Program-made: the position numbers and the translations under genes | Origin: Deuterostichococcus epilithicus | Taxonomy: Eukaryota; Chlorophyta; Trebouxiophyceae; Prasiolales; Stichococcaceae | Assembly: GCA_033439295.1 (NCBI GenBank) | Contig: JAVTLE010000005.1 | Coordinates: forward strand, 558,001-622,000 | Reading direction: 5' to 3' | Length of the DNA: 64,000 nt | Part shown: in pieces, positions 36,943 through 48,600 of the stretch | How positions within the stretch are numbered: the stretch's first letter is position 1 | Layout: every line of letters starts with the position of its first letter | The notes under the pieces: generated by a model | Seen by the model: the letters and a program-made list of their open reading frames with translations, nothing else | What the model was told of the DNA's origin: nothing | The model's database searches: none

Positions 36943-38493
36943 GCTTGGCGCTGCCGCAGGGCCCTGTGAATGCCCAGCGGCGGCGCAACGGCCGTCAGAC
37001 ATTCACAAAGTGTGGACTGCGTAAGCCAAGAATCAAGGTGACACATGGTTGTTCCGAATTTTGCGGGCATGCGCCACCAGTCACGGAGATGCAGCAGAGC
37101 CAGGAGCATCACCTGCTGGGGAATGCTATGTCATGGCAGATTGCATGTTGCACGCGTAACAGCTCGCATCGAGCGTCTGCAGTCCCGAGAAGGCTTGATC
37201 AGGCCCTGAGCCACAGACTACGAATCAGTATACTTCGAATCGGCCGGGCGAAGAACCGATCAGCCGGCAAGGTAGATGGAAGAGTCAGGCTTCCGATAAT
37301 TGAAGTGACTGCTGCACAGCAGTCCAACGTGTGAGCGCTGCAGGTCAAGATTGATCTGTGGAAATGCTGAATTGCACAGCATGCTCACAGCTGTGCGTCG
37401 CAAGCTGGCCAGTTCGCAATCAGATGATCCCGCATCGGAGTGCAAGTGACCGGGCACAGCGATTTCAGTTCCTGCGTGCCAGCAGGTGAAGATTACAGCT
37501 GGCAACGCAGTAGTGTATCTGTGTGTTAGGGTTTGGCCGGGCCGAGCTTCATGAATTATGGGACTAATTTAAGCGCTTGAACTGAAGCAAACGCGACCAG
37601 GTATTCTGCGTCATCCAGGCGCCTGCGGGAGCGACCTTGCGGTTTGCGAAGCGGAAAGGCAAAGCTGAAGGTCTCAGGCTGCCCTGCCGCACTGCAGTGG
37701 CGGGTTTCATCGGGGCGGTGCAAGCACTGGTGGCTGACAACAGGTGGCAAGTCGGCCGTCAGACATTCGCAGGGCAGCAGGTGACACCCTTGATGCTTCA
37801 GTTTTCTGTTCTACCGCTGCGTGGCATGCACCTCAGCACGAGCTGACGCTCGAGCTGCACCAGATGGAATCGCTTGCACCTGCTGGCAAGAACAGCGAGC
37901 AGCACGCGAGCAGGACAGCTCTTGATGGCTGTATCGAATCTGAAACACACTCTCAAATTTCCTATTTCGCGCGTGGCGGTATTCGTTTGGATCGTACGTT
38001 GCAACGTTCCGCATACGTTGTCGATCTGGTCACTGTTGTAGCCGGCTTCACACTGCACGCGTCGCAGCCCTGCAAACTGATCTGCTCGACCGAACAGGCG
38101 TATGGGAAGCTTGTGTGGTGCACTCGCAGTGTTGTGGCTTCATTCCGGTGCCTATCTTGAGACTGCGCTCTGTGAACTGGCGCCGTGTCAGCCAGCCACA
38201 ATGGCTCACAAATGATGTTGCGCAGGCGTTGCGGTCGGTGGACGTCTCAGCCGCGAGGAAGGGAATGCGACACTGCCTGTCACAGTACGCAGCGCAGCTG
38301 TAGAAGCGCCAACACCCGAGTGGCTTGCTTGGCGCCGGAGCCAGCAGCCAGGCGAGGCTCAGACATCGGCAAGAACCTGCCGAGGCGTGGAGCGCAGCGC
38401 AGAGCGCGGGCTCAGCGGCACTGGAGCCGCAGCCGACGTCCACTCGTGGCATAGCAGCACCCGCTTACAGAGGAGCGGCGGCAGCGGCACAGC
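36943..38493. promoter_or_regulatory. Divergent upstream region, golgin / SLC43-like transporter
   Basis: About 1.55 kb without a convincing exon. It contains GTTAGGGTTTGG at about 37526. It should carry both promoters and perhaps leader exons. Confidence 0.4.
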
Positions 38494-41400
38494 ATGCCTC
38501 CGCGATGGCTGAAAAGCATCCTGCCGCAGCGGGAACGCTTCGCGCATGGCTACACCGAAGCGAAGCACCTCATGGTGGCTGTGGGCATCGTGGGGGAGGT
38601 GCTGCAGGGTGGCCTGGTGTTCGGTTGGAACGCCCTGGCGCTGATGCTGCAGGCGCGGAACAACTTTGCAGGCAAATGCGACAACCCGGACGAATGTGAG
38701 TCTCCTCCGCGCTGTCGCCCACACTTTCCGACTTCCTGGTAGCTTGTAGCTGATGACGCTACCGCACTTTGACATCATTGCCTGTGGCTCAACAGACTAC
38801 TGTAGCTTGAGCGCCAGCCGCAATGGAGACTTGCAGCAAGGGGACATTGGCAATCGACATCGGCAAAAGATCACTCCACTGGCAGCTGGGCAGCTGCTCC
38901 ATGTGGCACTCTTCACTTCGACCGTGTCGCGTCGCAGTTGTGGATGCAGATCAAGGTTCAGATGCCGTTGCTCGCTTGCACCCACAGTGGTGGTCCAGGA
39001 AGGCGGTCGCATTGGCGGCTGCAAGGCGCAGGAGAGCGAGCTCGCGGTGCTGTGGACGTTGGGCATCTTCGCGCTCAACTTCGGGCCCGTGCTCGTGGGG
39101 CCTGTTCTTGACGGCCTGGGCCCCAAGTGGACCGCCATCATGGGTGGGTTTCACGGCTTGGCCTCTCGGTCAGTGCAGTGCACTCTGAAGTCGCAGAACT
39201 TGGTGGTCCAAAGAAGGCTCAGCAGTGCCGCAGGCCCAGCTGTGCCGCCGGCATGTCCTAGAGCGAGGGTTGCACCACGGCACCAGGCGCTCCTAGCTAT
39301 CCCTGTGTGTCAACTTAACCAATATAGCTGCTCAAAGACGAGCAAGGGAGTCCGTCTTATTGTTGTCGGTGCAGGCTGCGTGCTGAACATGGTGGGGCTG
39401 GTGTTCCTGGGGGTGTCGCACACCGCGGGCGGTGTCAACCTGCTGCACCCGGGCGCCATCCTCATCGGCCTCGGCGGCATCACCTTTCACCTGGCCCAAG
39501 TGCGGCGCTCTCGTTTCTGTCCTGCCAGGGGACAGAGCAGCGCCCTCACCTGCAGTCCCGTCGCACGAGCAACTCCGCTGGAGTGGAGCAGCAGAGTGGC
39601 GCCCCCTGCAGAGCTGTGTGCGCAGTTGCAGAGGGCTTCGGTTCCGTGCACGAGGAGCGTGTGCCGCGTCTCTCGCTTGCCGCCATCAAGCAAGTTCCTG
39701 TTGCATGCCGCTTGCGCTGAGCACTTGTGTGTGTGTGCGTTTCACAGCTGCACATCAGCGGCCTGTTCCCGCGGAAGCGCGGCCTGATCAGCAGCCTGTT
39801 CGTGGCGGGCTTCACCGGCTCCTGCATCGTCTTCTACATCCTGCAGCAAATCTTCGAGGACCTCGGCAGCACGCAGTGCGTCCCTGAGCACTTGTGAACT
39901 TTGAGGTTTCGACGTGGCGGTGCTATTCACCTCTGTCAAAGCGTCCTTGGCACCTGCAGAGAGAACCGTCGCGAGAATTTGGCTTCTGAGTTTTTTCCAA
40001 CCGTGCTCCTCGAGTGCAAGACCTGGTGCGCGCAGGTCGGCGTATCGCGCGGTGTTGCTCGTCTACGGTCTGGTCTTCTGCGGCGGCTTCATCCCCATGA
40101 TGCTGTGGCTCATGCCCAACGAGCCCTTCAACGTCGGAGAGGTGGAAATTTGTGAATTCATTTGGAAAAACCTTGCAACTGCTCCAGCCACGCCTGCATC
40201 TGCACCGTCACCTCCGCACACAGCCGGCAGCCACGGCGGGATTTGAAGGTGCAGCCCGAAACCCCCCTCGTACCTTCGTGCTCTGCTGACGCCTTACATG
40301 CCAGTGCCGTGGTGTGCGCCCAGGTTTATGTGTTTGGCGACAGCTGGCGTCCAGTCACCAAGCTGCGCTCCGAGGTGGAGGTGGGTGCCAGTTTCAAAAC
40401 CCTGCACCCAGTGCGCAGTGCCAGAGTTTCTGCCTCAGTCCGCCAACGGGCTGTTCATCTGACTCTTAAGAAAGGCGTCCCGGTTGCATGCAGCGCCATT
40501 CATGTGTGCCGCACGGCAGCTGATTGCGCCCGATGCTCATGGCGATGCAATCTTGCTCCTCGCAGCTGCGGCACACCAGCGTGACGGACCTGCCGGCGGT
40601 GGGCCACGACAGCAAGCCGCTGGGGGCGTCTTCGTCCAACGGCGACATCCAGATGGCCGGCCTGGGCCAGAACGGTGCGGTGGAGGGCCGGTGCCCCCAG
40701 TCGAGCACGACCTGCACCGTTGACCTGCTGAAGCAACATCGTCCCCGTGAGGCGGGCAGCCAGCCTGCCATGCTCGTCCTACACCTCCTATGCAGAGCGC
40801 AGTCCTCTGCAAAACTCGTTCGTCAGGCTGACATCCTGTCGGCCAGGGTTTGCGACACCGCTCCGATCACCGCACAGGCCACAGCAATGGCGCCTCGCTG
40901 GGCGCGCCGGTCATCACGGACAGCCTCGTGGCCGGCGTCGCAGACAGCTCGGACCCACGGTGGGGCGAGGGCGGCGGCGGCGCGCAGACTGGGCGCGGCG
41001 ACGCCAGCTCGAAATTCCAAGACATCGACCTCGGCGGCCTCAGCGACGTGAACGTGAGGGCCTCAGCAGGTCTCGAGGCGTGCTTGTCGCGGAGGAGGCC
41101 TCCCTTCGTGTTTGGGCAGCCTCCCGTCATTGTGGCGGCGCGAGCCTTCGGCAGCTGGGCAGTGGAGGAAGAGCATGCGTCGCGGCATGACAGCACCGGG
41201 TTTAAGCGTCCGACCTCCGACTCTGTCGCAGACAGCAGCATCTGGCAGGCTGGGAGCATTTGCAGCAACAGGATGGATGCGGTGTCTCGCATCGGCGCAG
41301 ATGTGGCTAAACCACCAAAAAAAATCAGCGCCGGCCTCGTGCATCATGCGCGTGACGGCCGGGCCCGCCAGTGCTCTTGGCCCCCTCGACCCAAAACCCT

Positions 41401-44193
41401 GAACCTTAAACCCCCGATCCCGGCTGCAGGCACGGTTCGAGGACAGCCCGATCAACAGCGGGCAGGAGGGGCAGGAGCGTGAGCAGTCGCTCCAAACCTC
41501 TCCGCCATGGATTTTCAACCTTACATGTCTGCATTTTGGCTGCAGGTGCGGCCGGAGGACAGCTCGGCCAATGGCGGCCAAGAGCACGAGCGGGAGCAGC
41601 CGGAGTCGCCTGGCGACCCCAACATCCACCCGCCCCTCAACCAGAGCGTCGTTTGGGGGCCCCTGGTGCGACGACTACTCCCCGCAGGCCGACAGCACAG
41701 TGACAGCTTCAACCATCCTGTGTGGCACAGGGTGACTGCGGCCTCGCACCGCACGCCCCCTCCTGCAGTGCGTCGCCTACTCCCCCACCCCCCAGCCTGC
41801 TGCACCACACAGGCGGTGCACATTTGACGACCCTTCGCCGCAATCTGCCTCCTTGTCAAGTGAGAATGCCTCTGAGACGACTCCTTCGTCGCAGGTGTTT
41901 GAGCCACGGCGGTTTGTGGAGCTGCGCAAGAAGGACTTTGTGACACAGGCGCTGTCCGCCGAGTCATTCGGCATGGGCCTCTTCTACACGCTCAACGTGT
42001 TCTGGATCCAGTTCTACCTGGGTGCGCAGGCTCCCGACTTGCATGCTGCACCGCCGACGCTTCAGTCCCTCAGCTCCCCTCCCCTGGCTGCAGCCACAGC
42101 CACACCCGCGGCGGCGCCCCCTCTCGCCGCCTGTGCTCACGCTCACGCTCATGCTGCACCCGCAGCAGCAATCTGGTTTTAGATTATGGTCCTCATTGTC
42201 TTTTGTCTTTTGAGACGCTAGCCCTGAACCCACCCCGACTCCAAACCCCGCGCAGGCACGGCGCGGCTGCAGCTGCAGCACAAGGGGGACTACGACCACA
42301 CCTACACGGACCTGGCCAACATCCTGCCCTGCGCCGGCGTGATCGGCCTCCCCGTCATCTCCTGGCTGCTGGACAAGAAGGCGAGTCGGCACCTGAATCA
42401 AAACCAGAAATGGATAATAATGGAAACACTCATAAATGACTAAAGCAGTGCTCCCCGAGCCAGGCCAGACATCCATGCCGGGTGGACGGCGGCGCTCGCA
42501 TACACACACTCTGCGAGCTCGTGCACGATCTGCACAGCTGCACGCCTGTCGACGACACAGCTAGACACAGCCAGGAAGATCGGTCCGTGTGCACAAGCAT
42601 GCCGCAGGCCCAAGCTTGGGACATGCTGATGCCATCTCTGTACCGCATGTAGGGCTACGGCATCACGCTGGGTACAATCAACGCGCTGTCGGTGCTGACC
42701 TCGGTGCTGCAGGCCATACCCAGCCTGCCCCTCCAGGTGGGGCTCTGCAGTGCTGCACCAGCAGTGAGGACGGCACCCTGCTTCGAGTGTGTGTGAGGGA
42801 ACGTGGGGCACCGCATGTGCATGATGCAGGTGCCTTGCCAACGCCGGCACTTCTTGGCATCAAAGCGCATGTGCTGCACCACCGCAGCGCGCGCTGCTGA
42901 ATCGTGGTCGCCGGTGTCAGGGGCGACGCCACTGAGGCTGTCGATCACGCGTGCAGGCGGTGACGCTGGTGGTGTGGACCTTTGCGCGCTACTTCCTGTA
43001 TGCTTCCTACTTCACGATCTTCGGCGTCCTGTTCGGCTTCAAGAACTTCGGCAAGATGGTCGCCATCGACAACACCTTCAACGGCCTCATCGGTGCGTCC
43101 CCGCTTTCGACCCTTTGCTCGGTGTGACGCATGTGTCACAGGGGCTGGGGGCTCTGCGGTGGCCGGGCCGCGAGCCTCCTCAGGTGCTTGACGACGGCCA
43201 CGCAGCCTGCATGCCGCATCACGGTCAGAGTTCCACAGGAAGGCAGGTCACCGGTCACAGCATTGCTGGCGCTGACGGGGCTCACTGACGGGGCTCACGT
43301 TTGGCGCCTGGTGCTGCAGGGCTGCTGCAGCTGCCGGTGAGCTGGCTGGGCATCCGGGCGCTGAATGGCAACTTCACCGCCATCAACGTGGCGCAGATCA
43401 TCTTCCTGCTGCCCGTCTTCATCTTCTGCTGGATGATGCACAAGTGCGGGGTTGCTGGGTCATGTGCCGTCCATTGCTGTCATGCGCCGCCAACGATGTG
43501 CCTGTGCCGTTTTGACGCCGTGCAGTGCAACGCCTGTGTATGCCTGCAACCCACAACGCCCAGCCGTCAAGGTGGCAGTCTGGCGGCGCCCTTTATCCGC
43601 ATGCATGCTGCCCCATGGCAGCAGACCTTGCAGGCTCGATGTGTGACGGCCACCCACGGGCCACGGCCCCACTGCCCAGCACTGCCGGTGCAGCCAACTT
43701 GGTTTGCCAACTTGAAGATTGCTGACTTTCAGACACACAACGTCTGTGTCTGTGACACAGGTGGAGCACCGAGAACCTGGTGCCCATCCGGCCGATGGAG
43801 GGCCAGGAGTTGCCGATGCACATGGTAAGTCACTCTCACTGGTGACCCACACTCGAGACTGCACACCCGAGATTCTGCCCAACTCAAAAAGGACCCTGGC
43901 TTGTCGAACGAGCATCGGTGCCGGCAAGTGTATCATGTGCGCTCGTTGCTTGGCGCCACACGGAGACGCATCGACGTAGCTGCGCCGTGACGATGAGCTG
44001 TTCATGTGTCTGGCTGGCTGCGCCTGTCCGTGCGGCTTTGCGGACTCAACTAACAATCTGCCCACCTCTGACTAGCAACTGCTCTGGAGGCAACAACAGC
44101 TCTCAGACCTTGCACGCTCAACCAACCTGACGTGTACGTGGTTTTGCGCTTCAGATGCCAAACAAGCAGAAAGGCACCTCCCGACCCTTCTGA
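38494..44193 (+). CDS. SLC43-like major facilitator (amino-acid/nucleobase-type transporter)
   Basis: Exons: 38494-38695, 38988-39143, 39375-39499, 39748-39875, 40036-40141, 40324-40380, 40566-40746, 40878-41053, then 41546-41665 (or the rival exon 41430-41477), 41895-42021, 42256-42380, 42653-42736, 42957-43092, 43320-43443, 43761-43824, 44155-44193 (TGA). Helices are clear: LMVAVGIVGEVLQGGLVFGW, GIFALNFGPVLVGPVLDGLG, LIGLGGITFHLAQ, VAGFTGSCIVFYILQQIF, VVWTFARYFLYASYFTIFG and others, about 12 in all with a long polar central loop (exons 7-9). The opening pattern (GGLVFGWNAL) and the order fit the SLC43/FMP42 branch. Its animal members carry large neutral amino acids or nucleobases; the substrate here is unknown. 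The intron after 42380 has a GC donor. Confidence 0.82.
41430..41600 (+). repeat. Duplicated exon pair in the SLC43-like loop
   Basis: 41430-41477 reads ARFEDSPINSGQEGQE. 41546 onward reads VRPEDSSANGGQEHEREQ. Both start right after an AG acceptor in phase 0 and the DNA aligns (TTCGAGGACAGCCCGATCAA against CCGGAGGACAGCTCGGCCAA). See findings. Confidence 0.75.
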
Positions 44194-45629
44194 TCCTCGA
44201 GGCGATGTGAGGCTGCCATCGGTGTCATACCATCGGCAGGCGGCGGCTCGCCCGAGATACACAAGAGAGCTCAATGCAAGATGCCACCAATCAGCAGGCG
44301 GTGAGACGGCGCCGCAGCACGGTTGTGCGACGACTTTTGGTCGCAATACTGGTCGACAGAGCACTGCTGCACGTCCAGTTCGTGCTCGCTTCCGCCCGCG
44401 AGATCATCTCGGCGGCAGCGAACTCTGGAAACGTAGGTGTCTGCCGCCTTCGCACCTTTTGAAACAGCCGCTGTATGCGGCTTGTGAGGCAATCTGGAGT
44501 TCTCCCGCATGGTGAAGATAGGGTACCTTGAAATCAAGCGGCGAGAGCGTCGGCGTGTAAGCAGGCTGAACTGGGTGGCAAACAGGTGGACTTTGTTGCG
44601 CCTGTCAGTGATCATCGCAATGACCAGATGGCGACCTCAACCAGCACCTGCGGCCTGCGTTCGCGCTTGATACTGCATAAAGCACATGCTCTTGACCCCA
44701 GTGTGCAGCGGTTCAGATGCCCTGCAGCTTGATGGCTGACCATGGTTGCATCCCCAACAGTAGATGCTAGGCCAAGCGACGGTCTGGAAGGCACACTCCG
44801 GCGGCTGACGGCCAACCGGATCGACAGAAAGATGAAAATGAGGTGGACGTGCATTTGGTGTGGAAAGGGGAGCTGCGTACACACCTGTGGGCCTGGTGCA
44901 CGTCGACAGCTTTTGTGTGACCTGTGGTACCTGACGAGCGAAGACGCTCTGACCGGGCTACATGTCCCGAACACAGTCCAGAGCTCAACAGAGATACAAT
45001 GTCGCTTTTATGAACCGCACGCGACGATTGCGCGCCTGTAGGCCATCTCCTGTGCTGCGGTTCATTGTTGGGTTGCTCCGCCGAGCCGCGGAGACCCAGT
45101 TTGCAAAGGCTCGTACTTGGCGAAAGCGGCGACTTGGCCATGCAGCCTGCATCAGCTTGCCATTCAGGACAGCCTGGTATAAACAACCTTGTTGTAGATA
45201 AGGTCACGCGCGTCTCGGACGGCGATCCCACTGTTCTACCAGCGGCTGCTGTGTTCTCGATGAGTAATTGTACTTTGGGAAGGCCAACGTCACTGGAGTG
45301 CATTTTACGGGTGTCACACCATGGCTGCCGTTGTCCTCCGTCGGAGGCCACATTAGCACTTGCTCATTCACTGCGCCTCCCTGGCGGCTGGCTCGCTCCC
45401 GGCGCTGTGTGCTCGTGAGCACTGTGCTCGTCGAAACCGGCTTTTGCGTCCGGCACCTGTGAGTTCGCGGCCGCGGCAGTGAAGACACCTGTGAGCCATT
45501 CAGCAGCGCATTCCACCGGCGTCCGGACGTGTTGCGACTGCTGTCTTCCTAAGACTGCGCATATTCTCTCGCGCCTTTTCAGACGTATCGAGCCCGTGTC
45601 GCCGCCTGCAGCCTCAGGAGGCAGCCGCC
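44194..45629. other. Region between the SLC43-like stop and the KUP start
   Basis: TGTAA at 44556-44560 may end the SLC43-like transcript. GGTATAAACAA at about 45177 resembles a TATA box but lies 450 bases before the KUP start codon. No coding exon is supported. Confidence 0.4.
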
Positions 45630-48600
45630 ATGTCGGCCACGGGCCCCAACCGCGTCGACAGCACGCAGGCGACGACGTGGGGCAACTCCCTGACGAGGAC
45701 CTACACCCGGCGCCTCAAGCCGGTGCGCGCCGCGCCGCGCCTGACATGCTGCTCTTAATCCTGTCCACCTCGCTGTACACGCAGCTTGGACGGTCAACGC
45801 AGCATACAAAGGTGCACAACGGTTGCGCTGTGATTCGTGCTGCTTGCCGGAGTTTCACCTCCATATACTCTCTTGCGCTCGCAGGTGTTGAGCCGCGTCA
45901 AGCGGCAGGACTGGCAGAAGGATGCGGACCTGGAGCCTGAGGGAGGAACCAGGCACGGGGTGAGTCGTTTTGTGACGAAGCCTGACCTGCAACGATCCCA
46001 CAGTTCCTCGTTGTCTCGATCTTGTGATGAGCGGACGCCGCTGCAAAGGCGCCGTACGGCCATCATGGCACGGATATCCCCAGCCCTGTCCAACCTCTGG
46101 CTGTTGTCGTGGAGATCGACCGCATCCTAGAATGAGCTGAGCCCATGTGCCCATGTGGACTGCACAGGCCTCCCGCTGGGCCACACTTGTTTTGGCGTAC
46201 CAGTCTATAGGTGAGGCACCATTCGCTTGCTACCGTGCGGAAGTTCCCACTTCCCAGCACACATGTCAGGCGTCCTGAGAATGCCGCCACTCTCGAGTGC
46301 AACGAAATTGCTGAGCCACCGCATGATGAGCAATGCTTATCGCCCTCCAGGCGTTGTCTTCGGCGACATTGCTACATCGCCGCTTTACACCATGGCGGTG
46401 CGACCGCCTTTGGCGTTTGGTTCCTCAACATGCGATGCGTCAGCACACGTATCGCCAGCTTGTGTGCGGCAGTACCGCTGGCAGTCGTGGGAAAGCTTTC
46501 ATGCAGGAGCGGTGCAAGCACTTGACGAGTCGGCCCAGGTGATGAGGCCATCTCCTCCTTGCAGGGCATATTCGCGGATGAGGACCTACCAAAAACGGTC
46601 GAGAACTACGTCGGTGATGCGCTGCTGCCCGCTATGCTGCTTCTGCATTAGACGCTGGTTTCGCAACCTCGCAAGCCCACCTGTTTCAGACAATCTGGAC
46701 CGCCGACAAATCATTTTGTAGGCTTAAAGCCCAAGGATCCACACCAGGCCGGCAGCAAGAGCCCTGATAACATCTTCGAACCTGATGACTACAGGCGCTG
46801 CCTCCCTGATCATCTGGACCATCACAGCGCTGGCGCTGGTCAAGTACGCCCTTTTCGTCCTGAAGGCGGACGACAATGGCCAAGGTGAACCCAAAGTACT
46901 CAGATTCGGTCCTTTTTCGAACTCATCTGCCAGTGCGTGAGCCAGCAACGCGGCCGATCAAGGCGATCCACGTGTCACTTGCAAGCATTCATGCGTCATT
47001 ATGGTGTCCCGCCGGCACGCCACCACCCTTGCCTGCGGTGGAGGAACCCTGAGCCTGTGGCACGACTGGGCACGCAACACTGGCCCCTGTGCACCGCTGC
47101 GCAGGCGGCTCGCTGGCACTGTTTTCGCAGCTGCGGCGGCAGGGGCTCCTGACGGCACATGATGCCGAGCGCCGCAGCGGCGCCGCCCGCACCTCCTCCA
47201 GCCGCCGCTCGCTCAGCGAGGCCAGCGTCGAGGGCGCCAAGATCCCTCCCAATGTAAGTCCGGACTCATCATCACTCATCATCACTCACGAGGACTCATC
47301 ATGATTCCTCGCATCCAGTGGACACTCATGCAGCTGCCTGCCGACCTGGGACTCGTTCTGCAAACCCTCACAGGCGGCCATCACAACCATTCCTGGGCTT
47401 GTGATTTGATTGTCGCAACTGCGAATGATGATTCCCAGCATTCAAAGCATTACAGCACCACCAGAAGTGACTGATCAGGCAGCGAGAGAGCTCCCCATCA
47501 GCCAGCTGACTCGCTGGCGCCTTCTGTGCTGCGTCTTCAGGACTGGCGGCAGCGCTTCATCAGTGCAGTGACCACCCAGGTGCAGAGCCCCGCCATGCTG
47601 CACAATGGGCCCACTGGAACGCTTTACGACAGCACATACCGTCCGCGCTGAGCTGCAGGACGGAAGCTGGGCCTGTGCTTGAGTGTTGAATGAGGTCAAA
47701 TGTGCCTGAGGCAATCTGTTTGGAATGTGCTTAAGGCGATCTGCCCGAGGCGACCTGAGGCATGGTTGTTGCTTCGCAGAATGTGCTGCGTGTCATGGTC
47801 GTGCTGGGCGTCGGGCTGATCATGGTGCGCCAAGAGACACCCAGCACCTGAGATCCCACCGACCCATCCACGCTACCCTGATGCATGCTGGACGATTTTG
47901 TCGACGCTTTGCTTCTTGTTATTGGTGCATGTTGTGATGTGCCGCCTTGTTGCCGCGACAAACGCGGCAACTGCTCGCCTGAGCCTTGCACTACGTCTCA
48001 TCGCAGGGTGACGGAGTGCTTACTCCAGCTGTCACCATCGTATCCGCAATGGAGGGTCTACAGGTCGCAACATCTGGCGTCAACCGCGGTGAGGCGCCCT
48101 GTCACGCCTGCTGATCATGCCTGCTGGGCTTGGCAGTGAGGCACAGCAATCTGCCCATGCTATGGCTATGCAAGGAGTACTAGACCTCCACGAAGTTACG
48201 GCAGTCACTCTAACTTTGGGCCAGCAGTCTGCGCCCTGTGCTACAGTGCTCGTCCTTAGGATGCTGTCCCACCCGATCGCAGGCCTGATCGTGGGCCTGT
48301 CGGTCGGCATCATCGCCGGCCTGTTCATGGCACAGGGCTTTGGTGCGCCTGAACTGCAACCGACCCATCGTCACGACCCTGATGCATGCTGGTCCAGATG
48401 TGCTAGTCGACGCTTTGCCTCTCGTTGTTGGTGTATGATGAAGTGTGCCGCCTCATCGCCTGAGCCTCGTGCCACATTTCATTGCAGGGCCCGCCAAGCT
48501 CGGCTTTGCGTTTTCGCCGATCATCTTCACTGTGCGGGGCTCGTTCTATCTGTTGCAACGACTCAGCCACTGAACATTTGCCACCAACTGTCGATACGAA

